Notes under the pieces: generated by a model
Database searches by the model: none
Seen by the model: only the letters and a program-made list of their open reading frames with translations
What the model was told of the DNA's origin: nothing
Part shown: piece by piece, positions 50,057 through 61,931 of the stretch
Layout of the letters: every line of letters begins with the position of its first letter
Position numbering within the stretch: the first letter of the stretch is position 1
Assembly (NCBI RefSeq): GCF_005938675.2
Contig: NZ_VCCH02000025.1
Coordinates: 28,699 to 92,698, forward strand
Direction: 5' to 3'
DNA: 64,000 bases
From: Mycobacterium sp. KBS0706
Lineage (GTDB): Bacteria; Pseudomonadota; Alphaproteobacteria; DSM-16000; Inquilinaceae
Translations under genes and position numbers: made by a program

Positions 50057-50998
50057 ATGCGTTTCAAGATGATCGGCCTCGCGGCCGTGGCCCTGCTGGC
50101 GGCCTTCGGCGCCGCCCAGGCGCAGGAGAGCAAGACCATCGCCGTGTCGATCCCGGCCGCCGACCATGGCTGGACCGGCGGCGTCGTCTACCACGCGCAG
50201 GAGCAGGCGAAGGCGCTGGAAGCCCGCTATCCGGGGCTGAAGGTGATCGTCAAGACCTCGCCGGACGGCGCCTCGCAGGCCAATGCGCTGGAGGATTTGA
50301 CCACCCAGGGCATCGATGCGCTGGTGGCCCTGCCGCACAACTCCGACGAGCTGACCGACCCGATCCGCCAGGTAAAGTCGAAGGGCGTCTTCGTCACCGT
50401 GGTCGACCGGGCGCTGAGCGACCAGTCGATCCAGGACCTCTACGTCGCCGGCAACAACCCGGAGCTGGGCCGCGTCGCCGGCAAATACATCAAGGACACG
50501 CTGGGCACCGGCGACGTCGTGGTCATCCGCGGCCTGCCGATCGTGATCGACGAGGAGCGGATCAAGGGCTTCGACGAGGCGATTGCCGGCAGCGGCATCA
50601 AGGTGCTGGACAAGCAGTTCGGCAATTGGAGCCGCGACGACGCCTTCAAGGTGATGCAGGACTACCTGGCCAAGTACCCGAAGATCGACGCGGTGTGGTG
50701 CCAGGATGACGACATGGCCGTGGGCGTGCTGGAGGCGATCCAGCAGGCCAACCGCACCGACATCAAGTTCGTGGTCGGCGGCGCCGGCATGAAGGACATG
50801 GTCAAGAAGGTGATGGACGGCGACAAGATGATCCCGGTCGACGTGCTGTACCCGCCGGCCATGGTCGCGGTGGCGATGGACCTGACCGCCGCCAATCTCT
50901 ACGACCACCTGCCGGTCCGCGGCCGATACATCCTGGATGCCACGCTGGTGACCAAGGACAACGCCAAGGAGTTCTACTTCCCGGACTCGCCGTTCTGA
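50057..50998 (+). CDS. Sugar-type ABC transporter substrate-binding protein
   Basis: A 313-residue periplasmic binding protein of the ribose-type (PBP type I) family. A signal peptide, MIGLAAVALLAAFGAAQAQ, is followed by the first lobe start TIAVSIPAADHGWTGG. The ligand region includes VALPHNSDELTDPIRQVKSKG, DRALSDQ and CQDDDMAVGVLEAI. The substrate is not certain; the sequence resembles binding proteins for sugars or polyols. GGGGAGG precedes the ATG at 50057. It is the last gene of the operon, 54 bp after the permease, and is followed by a strong terminator. Confidence 0.92.
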   Translation: MRFKMIGLAAVALLAAFGAAQAQESKTIAVSIPAADHGWTGGVVYHAQEQAKALEARYPGLKVIVKTSPDGASQANALEDLTTQGIDALVALPHNSDELTDPIRQVKSKGVFVTVVDRALSDQSIQDLYVAGNNPELGRVAGKYIKDTLGTGDVVVIRGLPIVIDEERIKGFDEAIAGSGIKVLDKQFGNWSRDDAFKVMQDYLAKYPKIDAVWCQDDDMAVGVLEAIQQANRTDIKFVVGGAGMKDMVKKVMDGDKMIPVDVLYPPAMVAVAMDLTAANLYDHLPVRGRYILDATLVTKDNAKEFYFPDSPF

Positions 50999-51022
50999 GG
51001 AGAGGCCCCGCCCTCCCCCTGC

Positions 51023-51100
51023 TGTCATTGCCGGGCTTGATCCGGCAATCCAGTGGGTCTCGACAGTCTCCGGATGCCCGGGTCAAGCCCGGGCATGACA
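51023..51100. repeat. 78-bp palindromic intergenic repeat, family A copy 3
   Basis: Same arms as the copy at 4773-4850 (TGTCATTGCCGGGCTTGA ... TCAAGCCCGGGCATGACA) and identical length. It lies between two convergent genes, just before a terminator. Confidence 0.85.
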
Positions 51101-51120
51101 GGGAGGAGGACGCAGAGAGA

Positions 51121-51147
51121 AAAACCCCGGCTACAGGCCGGGGTTTT
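51121..51147. terminator. Strong bidirectional factor-independent terminator
   Basis: AAAACCCCGGC-TACAG-GCCGGGGTTTT has an 11-bp perfect stem ending in A and T runs on both sides. It separates the convergent ABC operon and serA. Confidence 0.9.
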
Positions 51148-51169
51148 CCATTCGGACAGTGCACCAGGA

Positions 51170-52747
51170 TCAGAAATTCAGCGCCTTGGCCTGGACCACG
51201 CTGGGCAGGCCCTGCACGGTCTTGACGATCCCCTCCGCCACCGGACTGTCGACCGAAACCAGCGCCAGGGCGCTGCCGCCCTCCGGCCGGCGGCCGAGAT
51301 TGAAGTTGGCGATGTTGATGCCGGCGTCGCCCAGCACCGTGCCGAGCCGGCCGATGAAGCCCGGCTTGTCCTCGTTGCGCACGAACAGCATGTTGCGCGC
51401 CACCTCGGCCTCCAGCGAGATGCCCTCGAGCTCGACGATCCGCGGCTTGGTACCGGCGAACAGCGAGCCGGCGATGCTGCGCGTCTGGCGCTCGGTCGTC
51501 ACCGTCAGCCGCACCAGCGTGTGGTAGTCCTCGCAAGTCTCGCGCTTGGTCTCGCTCACGTCGATGTCGTATTCGCGCGCCACCACCGGCGCCGACACCA
51601 TGTTGACGCTGTCGAGCAGCGGCCGCAGCAGCCCGGCCAGGATGACGCTGGTGATCGGCCGGGTGTTGAGCTGGGCGACATCGCCCTCATAGGTGATGTT
51701 GACCGCCTTCAGCCGGGTCTCGGTGATCTGGCCGGCGAAGCCGCCGAGCTGCTCGACCAGCGCCAGGTACGGCTTCAGCTTCGGCGCCTCCTCCGCCGTC
51801 ACCGACGGCATGTTCAGCGCGTTGGTCACGGCGCCGGACAGCAGGAAGTCGGAGATCTGCTCGGCCACCTGCAGCGCCACATTCTCCTGCGCCTCGCTGG
51901 TGGCGGCACCGAGATGCGGGGTGCAGACCACGTTGGGCAGGCCGAAGAAGGCGCTTTCCTTCGCCGGCTCGACCGCGAAGACGTCCAGCGCCGCGCCGGC
52001 GACATGGCCGGATTTCAGCGCCGCCAGCAGGTCGTCCTCGACGATCAGCCCGCCGCGGGCGCAGTTGATGATGCGCACTCCGGGCTTCATCTTCGCGATC
52101 GCCGCCGCGTCGATGATGTTGCGGGTCTGGTCGGTCAGCGGCGTGTGCAGCGTCAGGAAATCGGCGCGCTGGAACAGCCCGTCCAGCTCGACCTTCTCCA
52201 CGCCCAGGTCCAGCGCCCGCTCCGGCGACAGGAACGGGTCGTAGGCGATGACCTTCATCTTCAGGCCGATGCCGCGGTCGGCGACGATCGAGCCGATGTT
52301 GCCGCAGCCGATCAGGCCCAGCGTCTTGCCGAACAGCTCGACACCCATGAAGCGGGACTTCTCCCACTTGCCGGCATGGGTCGAGGCGTTGGCGTCCGGC
52401 AGCTGCCGGGCCAGCGCGAACATCATGGCGATGGCGTGCTCGGCGGTGGTGATCGAGTTGCCGAAGGGCGTGTTCATCACCACCACGCCGCGCTGGGTGG
52501 CCGCCGGCACGTCGACATTGTCGACGCCGATGCCGGCGCGGCCGACGACCTTCAGGTTGGTCGCGGCGGCCAGCACCTCCTTGGTCACCTTGGTGGCCGA
52601 GCGGATGGCGAGGCCGTCATACTGGCCGATGATCGCCTTCAGCTCCTCGGGCTTGAGGTCAGTGCGGACATCGACCTCGACGCCGCGGTCACGGAAGATG
52701 GCGACGGCGGCCGGGGACAGGCTGTCGGAAATGAGAACCTTGGGCAT
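51170..52747 (-). CDS. serA: D-3-phosphoglycerate dehydrogenase
   Basis: A 525-residue long-form SerA, the first step of serine biosynthesis (3-phosphoglycerate to 3-phosphohydroxypyruvate with NAD). Features in order: VLISDSLSPAA, RAGIGVDNVDVPAA, the NAD motif GLIGCGNIGS (about 145-154), catalytic Arg in NCARGGLI, Glu in LDVFAVEPA, His in TPHLGAAT, an intervening ASB domain and a C-terminal ACT domain (FVRNEDKPGFIGRLGTVLGDAGINIANF), which may bind serine. It lies 82 bp after serC on the same strand, forming a serC-serA operon. Confidence 0.97.
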   Translation of the reverse strand: MPKVLISDSLSPAAVAIFRDRGVEVDVRTDLKPEELKAIIGQYDGLAIRSATKVTKEVLAAATNLKVVGRAGIGVDNVDVPAATQRGVVVMNTPFGNSITTAEHAIAMMFALARQLPDANASTHAGKWEKSRFMGVELFGKTLGLIGCGNIGSIVADRGIGLKMKVIAYDPFLSPERALDLGVEKVELDGLFQRADFLTLHTPLTDQTRNIIDAAAIAKMKPGVRIINCARGGLIVEDDLLAALKSGHVAGAALDVFAVEPAKESAFFGLPNVVCTPHLGAATSEAQENVALQVAEQISDFLLSGAVTNALNMPSVTAEEAPKLKPYLALVEQLGGFAGQITETRLKAVNITYEGDVAQLNTRPITSVILAGLLRPLLDSVNMVSAPVVAREYDIDVSETKRETCEDYHTLVRLTVTTERQTRSIAGSLFAGTKPRIVELEGISLEAEVARNMLFVRNEDKPGFIGRLGTVLGDAGINIANFNLGRRPEGGSALALVSVDSPVAEGIVKTVQGLPSVVQAKALNF

Positions 52748-52829
52748 CGTCTTGCTCCGAAGGGACCTGCGTCTCGCCGCTCCGCGACGGTGGCGGGGCG
52801 AGGCGCAGGACGTTGTCAGGAAGGAGAGG

Positions 52830-54014
52830 TCAGGCCGCCAGCTTCAGCTCGGCCCGGGCGCGGTCGAACGCCCAGTCGAGCCAAGGCAGCAGCGCCTCGA
52901 GATCGGCGGTGTCGATCGTGGCGCCGCCCCAGATGCGCAGGCCCGGGGGCGCATCCCGATAGCCGTTGATGTCGAAGGCGACGCCTTCCTTCTCCAGCAG
53001 CGAGGCAATCTTCTTCGGCACCGCGGCCTGGGCTTCCTCGTCCAGCGCCGTGATCGCCGGGTCGACGATCTTCAGGCAGATCGAGGTGCAGGAGCGGATC
53101 GCCGGATCCGCCGCCAGGAAGTCGACCCAGGGGGTGCGCGCGACCCAGGCGGCGACGGCGGCGAGATTGTTCTCCGAACGCTCGACCAGCTTGTCCAGGC
53201 CGCCGATCTCCTCGGCCCAGGCGAGGCCGTCGATCGCGTCCTCGACGCACAGCATCGACGGGGTGTTGATGGTCTCGCCCTTGAACGGGCCCTCGGCCAG
53301 CTTGCCCTTGGAGGTCAGGCGGAACACCTTCGGCAGCGGCCAGGCCGGGGTGTAGCTCTCCAGCCGCTCCACCGCGCGGGGCGACAGGGCCAGCATGCCA
53401 TGCGCGCCCTCCCCGCCCAGCACCTTCTGCCAGGACCAGGTGACGACGTCGAGCTTGTCCCAGGGCAGGTCCATGGCGAAGGCGGCCGAGGTGGCGTCGC
53501 AGATCACCAGGCCCTGGCGGCCGGCCGGGATGGCGTCGCCATTCGCCAGGCGCACGCCGGAGGTGGTGCCGTTCCAGGTCAGCACCACGTCGCGGTCGAA
53601 ATCGACCTGGCCGAGATCCGGCAGTTCGCCATAGGCGGCCGTGAAGGTGCGGACATCCGGCAGCCTGAGCTGCTTGACGACGTCGGTGACCCAGCCCTCG
53701 CCGAAGCTTTCCCAGGCCAGGAGGTCGACGCCGCGGGCGCCGAGCAGGGTCCACAGCGCCATCTCGACGGCGCCGGTGTCCGACCCCGGCACGATGGCCA
53801 GGCGCCAGCCGGCGGGCATGCGCAGCACGCGCTTCGACCGCTCGATCACATCGGCCAGCTTGGCCTTGCCGATGCCGGCGCGATGCGACCGGCCGAGGGC
53901 GGCATTCTGCAGCGCCTCGAGCGACCAGCCGGGACGCTTGGCACAGGGACCGGAGGAGAAATTGGGGTTGCGCGGACGGAGTCCGGGCGTGGGGGCGAGC
54001 GCACTCGCAGTCAT
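52830..54014 (-). CDS. serC: Phosphoserine aminotransferase
   Basis: A 394-residue PLP enzyme of the alphaproteobacterial SerC type, the second step of serine synthesis. Markers are [56 protein letters not shown], and [14 protein letters not shown] with the PLP lysine. Only the start at 54014 fits: GGAAGGA is 6-8 bp upstream and the earlier in-frame ATG would be within the leader. Unlike the short gamma-proteobacterial SerC, it has a longer N-terminus ([16 protein letters not shown]). A two-hairpin leader lies upstream. Confidence 0.95.
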   Translation of the reverse strand: MTASALAPTPGLRPRNPNFSSGPCAKRPGWSLEALQNAALGRSHRAGIGKAKLADVIERSKRVLRMPAGWRLAIVPGSDTGAVEMALWTLLGARGVDLLAWESFGEGWVTDVVKQLRLPDVRTFTAAYGELPDLGQVDFDRDVVLTWNGTTSGVRLANGDAIPAGRQGLVICDATSAAFAMDLPWDKLDVVTWSWQKVLGGEGAHGMLALSPRAVERLESYTPAWPLPKVFRLTSKGKLAEGPFKGETINTPSMLCVEDAIDGLAWAEEIGGLDKLVERSENNLAAVAAWVARTPWVDFLAADPAIRSCTSICLKIVDPAITALDEEAQAAVPKKIASLLEKEGVAFDINGYRDAPPGLRIWGGATIDTADLEALLPWLDWAFDRARAELKLAA

Positions 54015-54016
54015 GT

Positions 54017-54060
54017 CTATCCTTCCAGATAGCAGCGTCCCGGTGGGGGGACGTGGCCCG
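54017..54060 (-). ncRNA. serC leader RNA with two tandem hairpins (possible serC motif)
   Basis: On the minus strand CGTCCC-cccacc-GGGACG (54036-54053) is followed by CTATC-tggaag-GATAG (54017-54032), whose loop contains the serC ribosome site GGAAGG. The leader begins near the predicted transcription start and ends 2 bp before the ATG. A serC RNA motif with this kind of position is known upstream of serC-serA operons in Alphaproteobacteria. The assignment rests on position and shape only. Confidence 0.55.
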
Positions 54061-54066
54061 CCGCCG

Positions 54067-54094
54067 AGCATATGGATCGACGGCGCCGCGTCAA
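54067..54094 (-). promoter_or_regulatory. Candidate serC promoter
   Basis: On the minus strand TTGACG (54089-54094) and TATGCT (54067-54072) are separated by 16 bp, a good sigma-70-type match for this GC-rich DNA. Transcription would start near 54060, directly before the leader hairpins. Confidence 0.6.
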
Positions 54095-54168
54095 TCGCTA
54101 TCTGCAAAGCGTCCGGCGCAGGTCTGGCAGCGCAAGTTTGCGCAAGGACTCATGCAACGGGCACCCTG

Positions 54169-54301
54169 CCCCCTCACCCTCCCATTCGCCAACGCGAATG
54201 GGCCCCTCCCTCTCCCCGAGGAGAGGGGAAAATGGAGCTGGGCTCGGTCACCTCTCCTTGGGGAGAGGTCGAAATCGCGTAGCGATTTCGGGTGAGGGGG
54301 G
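54169..54301. repeat. Family C inverted-repeat element
   Basis: Arms CCCCCTCACCC... and ...GGGTGAGGGGG are inverted, each with an internal hairpin (CCCATTCGCCAACGCGAATGGG and GAAATCGCGTAGCGATTTC). It fills the gap between glmM and serC. Confidence 0.75.
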
Positions 54302-54315
54302 CGGGCACCAGCCCG

Positions 54316-55674
<1,359 letters not shown>

Positions 55675-57012
55675 CTAATCCCCACCCTCTGTCCCGTCCT
55701 GCAGCGCCGACCACACGGCCAGCGCCTGCCGCGTCTCCGCGGCGTCGTGCACCCGTAAGATTTGCACCCCCTGGGCGACGCCGTACAGCCCCGCCGCGAT
55801 CGATCCCGGCACCCGGCCCTTCGGATCGGCGGCGCCGGACAGGCTGCCGATGAAGCGCTTGCGCGATACGCCGAGCAGCACGGCGCAGCCTAACCCGTGC
55901 AGCAGCGAGAGGCCGCGCAGCAGCGGCAGGTTATGGGTCACCGACTTCTTGCCGAAGCCGATCCCCGGATCGATGGCGATACGGCCGGGCGGGATGCCGG
56001 CGGCGGCGCAGACCGCCACCCGCTGCTCCAGCCAGTCGCAGACGTCGAGCAGCACATCGTCATAGGCGGGATCCTGCTGCATCGTCCTCGGCTCGCCCTG
56101 GATGTGCATCAGCACCACCGGGCAGCCGGCGCGGGCGACGACGCCGAGGCTGGCGGGATCGCCAGTCAGGCCGGTGACGTCGTTGACGATGCGGGCGCCG
56201 GCGGCCAGCGCCGCCTGCATCACCACGGCGTGGCGGGTGTCGACCGACACGGCCAGGCCGCGGTTGGCGAGGTCGCGGATCACCGGGTCGATCCGGGCGA
56301 TCTCCTCCTTGGCCGAGACCGGGGCGGAGCCGGGCCGGGTCGATTCGCCGCCGATGTCGAGGATCTCCGCCCCCGCCTCGGCCAGCGCCAGCCCTTGGGC
56401 GATGGCGCGGCCCGCATCGGCGAAGTCGCCGCCGTCGGAGAAGCTGTCGGGGGTGACGTTGACGATGCCCATCAGCCGTGGCCGGTCGAGCCCGAGGCCG
56501 GCGAAGGCGAGGCGCGGGCGGCTGAGCCGGTCGAGACGGTCGTCGACCGCGGCGCCGAGGCCGTGGCGTTCGGCCCAGCGGCGCAGGGTGTCGAGATTGG
56601 CGACGGCACGGACACACTCCGGACAGATTCCATCCTTGTCCCCCCTCCCCTTGCGGGAGGGGGTTAGGGGGAGGGGTCTGCGCACGTCTGCGCGCGAATG
56701 GGCTGATGGTCCGCTTGGCTGTACAGGCTGGTCTGCCACGGTCCGGGAGGTGTCGAGCGGAGAGTGCCCCCTCCCCCTATCCCCCTCCCGCGGGGGGAGG
56801 GGGGACTCCGTTCCCTCTCTGAGAATCAGCTCGACCCGGTCGAAGGACAGCAGGCCGCCGGCCAAAGGCAGCGCCCCCGGCACGGCGTCGGCCAGACCGA
56901 GCGGGCGCAGATACAGCCGCACCCCGGGACCGGCCAAGGGCGCAAAATCGTCGGTGAGGGAAACGGCACGGGCCGCGTCGAAACGCGGCCCGTGGGTCTT
57001 GTCAGTCGTCAT
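55675..57012 (-). CDS. folP: Dihydropteroate synthase with N-terminal extension and in-frame repeat insert
   Basis: A 445-residue DHPS, which joins p-aminobenzoate to the pterin diphosphate in folate synthesis. The catalytic barrel starts near residue 175: GIVNVTPDSFSDGG, DIGGESTRPGS, NDVTGL, DPGIGFGKK and GVSRKRFIG are all intact. The N-terminal about 170 residues form an extra domain known in many Alphaproteobacteria. Within it, residues around 70-125 (ESPLPPREGDRGRG ... RRPLPLTPSRKGRGDKDG) are encoded by a palindromic repeat element of about 165 bp and look unlike the rest. The frame is kept, so the enzyme is probably functional. It lies between ftsH and glmM. Confidence 0.93.
   Translation of the reverse strand: MTTDKTHGPRFDAARAVSLTDDFAPLAGPGVRLYLRPLGLADAVPGALPLAGGLLSFDRVELILREGTESPLPPREGDRGRGHSPLDTSRTVADQPVQPSGPSAHSRADVRRPLPLTPSRKGRGDKDGICPECVRAVANLDTLRRWAERHGLGAAVDDRLDRLSRPRLAFAGLGLDRPRLMGIVNVTPDSFSDGGDFADAGRAIAQGLALAEAGAEILDIGGESTRPGSAPVSAKEEIARIDPVIRDLANRGLAVSVDTRHAVVMQAALAAGARIVNDVTGLTGDPASLGVVARAGCPVVLMHIQGEPRTMQQDPAYDDVLLDVCDWLEQRVAVCAAAGIPPGRIAIDPGIGFGKKSVTHNLPLLRGLSLLHGLGCAVLLGVSRKRFIGSLSGAADPKGRVPGSIAAGLYGVAQGVQILRVHDAAETRQALAVWSALQDGTEGGD
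56641..56804. repeat. Inverted-repeat element inside the folP reading frame
   Basis: The left arm (56641-56676, CCCCCTCCCCTTGCGGGAGG ...) and right arm (56767-56804, ... CCCTCCCGCGGGGGGAGG) are inverted copies differing at a few bases, around a 90-bp centre. This resembles the intergenic family C elements. It adds about 55 codons to folP. Confidence 0.85.
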
Positions 57013-57032
57013 CCGGTCAGGTGCCCGCCCGA

Positions 57033-58967
<1,935 letters not shown>

Positions 58968-59072
58968 GGACGGTCGCCTCATGTCCCGCGCATACCGCTT
59001 GCGCGGCGCCACGGCGTCGTGGGTCCCCGGAAAGCCTCCGGAGGCTCGCTAGTAGATAATATAGCGCCGCGT

Positions 59073-60359
59073 CTAAACAACCGGGAATCCAATCGAAAGC
59101 AGCGGTCGAAGCGGCTCGAACCGCAGAAACAGGCCGTCTCCGGCCATGCCGGCAAGGCTCGGAGGGCGCAGCACGTGGCCGTTCCGCCACAGCGCCGGCA
59201 ATACCGCGGCCGCGTCGAAGGGCAGATCGGCGCGCCGCGCCGTCCCCTTCGCCGCGTCGCCCCAGGCCGCGATCCGGTCGCCCGGAGCGGCGTCGGTGGG
59301 GATGTCGATGTGGAATCGACCGTCCCAGAGCAAGGATGCGCCAGGCGCCGGGCCGAGGATTTCCGGCAGGAAGCGGCGCTCGCGAAATACCAGCAGCCGG
59401 TCGGCGGCGGCGCGCAGGCGGCAATGCCCCAGAGTGCGGTCGAGGGTGCGACCCAGCAGCGCACCGGCCCGCACCGCATCGGCCAACCGCTCCAGCGCAT
59501 CGAAGCGAGCCTCGCCGCCCCCGCCGATGCAGGCGGTGACGGAGTCGAGCAGGCGCCGGGTAATCTCCGGCTCGGCCTGCTGCAGGGCCGTGAGGTCGAT
59601 CGCGGCATAGCCGGCGGGGGCGAGCCACACGGCGCGGCGGCCCAGATCGGCGGCGATTCGCTCCAGCGCGGCGCGGGCCTGGCCGGCGCGGCGGGCCAGG
59701 GCGAACAGCCGGTCGTCGGTCAGGCCTTCCGCGGCCAGCACCTCGCGGGCAGCGCGCAGCCGGGGCCGGGCGTAGCGGCTGCGGCGGTTAGAGGGGTCGT
59801 CGACCGGGATCACGCCGAATCCGGCGCAGGTGGCCGCCAGCCGCGCCTTCGGCAGGTCGAGCAGCGGCCGCAGCAGCCGGCCCCAGGGCGCGGGGCGCCA
59901 GGCGGCCATGCCGGCCAGCCCGTCGATGCCGCTGCCCTTGGCCAGGCGCAGCAGCACGGTCTCGGCCTGGTCCTCGCGATGATGGGCGACCAGCAGGTCG
60001 CAGATGCCGGACTCGCGGCAAGCCAGGTCCAGCAGGTCGTAGCGGGCGCGGCGCGCCTGGTCCTGCGAGGCCCGGGCTGGGGCGTCGGTCCAGGTCAGGA
60101 TGCGGTGGGGAATGTCGTGCCGGGCCAGGGAAGCGCCGACGGCGTCGGCTTCGGCGGTCGAGTCCGGGCGCAGCCGGTGGTCGACGGTCAGGGCCAGGAT
60201 CTGGCCGCCCCTCTGCCGGACCCAGCGTGCGGCGAGGAGGCTGAGCGCCATGCTGTCGGGGCCGCCGGAGACGGCGACGGCGAGGCGGAGAGGCCGGTCG
60301 AACGGGCCGAGGCGGTCGAGCCGCGCGGCGAATTCTTCGTCCTTGACCGGGTCATGCAT
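59073..60359 (-). CDS. tilS: tRNA(Ile)-lysidine synthetase
   Basis: A 428-residue TilS, which uses ATP and lysine to convert the CAU anticodon cytidine of tRNA-Ile to lysidine, so that it reads AUA. The PP-loop SGGPDS is at residues 31-36, followed by VDHRLRPDS, the Zn/ATP-region LLVAHHREDQAETVLLRL, and GLAGM. The C-terminal part is diverged, as in most Alphaproteobacteria. It lies 3 bp after ybgF. Confidence 0.94.
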   Translation of the reverse strand: MHDPVKDEEFAARLDRLGPFDRPLRLAVAVSGGPDSMALSLLAARWVRQRGGQILALTVDHRLRPDSTAEADAVGASLARHDIPHRILTWTDAPARASQDQARRARYDLLDLACRESGICDLLVAHHREDQAETVLLRLAKGSGIDGLAGMAAWRPAPWGRLLRPLLDLPKARLAATCAGFGVIPVDDPSNRRSRYARPRLRAAREVLAAEGLTDDRLFALARRAGQARAALERIAADLGRRAVWLAPAGYAAIDLTALQQAEPEITRRLLDSVTACIGGGGEARFDALERLADAVRAGALLGRTLDRTLGHCRLRAAADRLLVFRERRFLPEILGPAPGASLLWDGRFHIDIPTDAAPGDRIAAWGDAAKGTARRADLPFDAAAVLPALWRNGHVLRPPSLAGMAGDGLFLRFEPLRPLLSIGFPVV

Positions 60360-60362
60360 GCA

Positions 60363-61166
60363 TCAGCAGCGCAGCAGCAGCTGCTGGTCCTTGGCGCGGC
60401 GCAGCATCTGCGCCGGGGCGTCGGGATAATCCGCCACCAGCCGGGCGAAGGCGTCGCAGGCCGAGCGGTCCTGCCGGGCCGCCAGCAGGGACTGGGCCAG
60501 GCGCATCAGCGCGGCCGGCGCCCGCGGCCCGCGCGGATCCATCGACCAGGCGGTGTTGAAGGCATTGGCCGCCTCGCCCGGGCGGCCTTGGGCCAGCAGG
60601 GACTCGCCGAGGCTGTACGGGTCGGTCGTATCGCCGCCCGGCGCCGCGGCGAGACCGTAGGATTGCGGCTCGGTCGAGGCGAAGCCCGGGACCGAGGTCC
60701 CGGGATCGGCCGCGCCCATGTCCTGAATCATGCCGCCCAGGCTGTCGCCCTGGCCGTCATAGGCCGGGGGCAACGGTTCGGCGTCGGACCGCTTCGGCGG
60801 CATCAGCGGCGTCGGGGTGAAGGGCTGCGGCGTCCGCGGCGCGGCCGGGGCGCTCTGGGCCGGCGCCCGCTTGGCGGGAGCCGGAGCCGGCGCGGCCTTG
60901 GCGCCGCCACCGCCGCCCTCGAGCTCGTTCAGCCGGAACTCGATGTCGGCCTGGGCCCGCTTCAGCTGATCGGCGAGCTGCTGGTTCTGGTACTGCAGTT
61001 GCTCGATCTGGCCGGTCAGCTGCGAGATCTGCTGCTCCAGCGTGCTGACCCGGACCTCGAGCTGGGCCTCGTAGCTCTGCGCCCGGCCCGGCCCGGACGG
61101 GGCCAGGACCGCGACGGCGAGCGCCGCGACCGCAAGAATACTCCATCGCCTGTGCGAAGCCGGCAT
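60363..61166 (-). CDS. ybgF: Tol-Pal system coordinator YbgF/CpoB
   Basis: A 267-residue periplasmic protein that couples the Tol machine with peptidoglycan synthesis. It has a signal peptide (ILAVAALAVAVLAPSGPGRAQ), a trimeric coiled coil (LEVRVSTLEQQISQLTGQI), a Pro/Ala-rich linker and a C-terminal TPR domain beginning at DPYSLGESLLAQGRPGEAANAF. The TPR part is truncated compared with longer homologues, with about two to three repeats. It lies 170 bp after pal and 3 bp before tilS. Confidence 0.9.
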   Translation of the reverse strand: MPASHRRWSILAVAALAVAVLAPSGPGRAQSYEAQLEVRVSTLEQQISQLTGQIEQLQYQNQQLADQLKRAQADIEFRLNELEGGGGGAKAAPAPAPAKRAPAQSAPAAPRTPQPFTPTPLMPPKRSDAEPLPPAYDGQGDSLGGMIQDMGAADPGTSVPGFASTEPQSYGLAAAPGGDTTDPYSLGESLLAQGRPGEAANAFNTAWSMDPRGPRAPAALMRLAQSLLAARQDRSACDAFARLVADYPDAPAQMLRRAKDQQLLLRC

Positions 61167-61336
61167 GTCGCCTCCACCTCCACGGTTCGGGGCACGGGAC
61201 CGATCTTGGGCCGATCCCAGCGGCGAAAATAAGACGCGCCGGGCACAGCGGCAACGGCGATGCCGCTGCCGCCGTCCGGCGCGCGAGTCCTCCGTCCGGA
61301 GGCGAACCGGGGGACCGGTCCGCCGTCCTGGCGGGA

Positions 61337-61810
61337 TCAGTTGACGACGGTGACCGCCCGGCGGTTCTGCGCCCAGGCCGACTCGTCATGGCCCGGCACC
61401 GCCGGACGCTCCTTGCCGTAGCTGATGGTGGTGACCCGCGACGGGGCAACGCCATTGGCGATCAGGTAGTTGCGCACCGAGTTGGCGCGGCGGTCGCCGA
61501 GCGCGAGGTTGTACTCGCGGGTGCCGCGCTCGTCGGCGTGGCCTTCGACGGTCACGGCGACGCTCTGGTACTGCTGCAGCCAGCCGCCCTGCTTGTTCAG
61601 CGTGGCCTGCGCCTCGGGGCTCAGGTCGAAGCCGTTGAGCGAGAAGAACACGCGGTCGCCGATGTTCTGCGCCAGATCCTGCTGCGAGCCGGGAGCGGCG
61701 GTGCCGGAGCCAAGGCCGCCGGCGCCGGCGCCGGTGCCGGCGTTCTGGGTGGAGCTGCAGGCCGTGGCCAGCAGCAGAGCCCCCATGAGGGACACAATCT
61801 TGAGACGCAT
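61337..61810 (-). CDS. pal: Peptidoglycan-associated lipoprotein Pal
   Basis: A 157-residue outer-membrane lipoprotein. The lipobox is LATAC with the lipidated Cys18. The OmpA-like domain holds VFFSLNGFDLSPEAQATLNKQ, VEGHADERGTREYNLALGDRRA (Asp and Arg that bind diaminopimelate) and SYGKERPAVPGHDE. It anchors the outer membrane to peptidoglycan and binds TolB. A CGCAAG-CTTGCG hairpin (61886-61903) lies in the 121-bp gap after tolB and may modulate expression. Confidence 0.97.
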   Translation of the reverse strand: MRLKIVSLMGALLLATACSSTQNAGTGAGAGGLGSGTAAPGSQQDLAQNIGDRVFFSLNGFDLSPEAQATLNKQGGWLQQYQSVAVTVEGHADERGTREYNLALGDRRANSVRNYLIANGVAPSRVTTISYGKERPAVPGHDESAWAQNRRAVTVVN

Positions 61811-61931
61811 GGTATTTGCCCCTGACGTGGATCCGACGTTACGATTCGGAAAGCGGTTGAGGGAAAAGCAGGTTACTGCCCGCTCCGCAAGGTATTTCTT
61901 GCGATATTTCTAGCATTTCTGCGGCTTGCCG

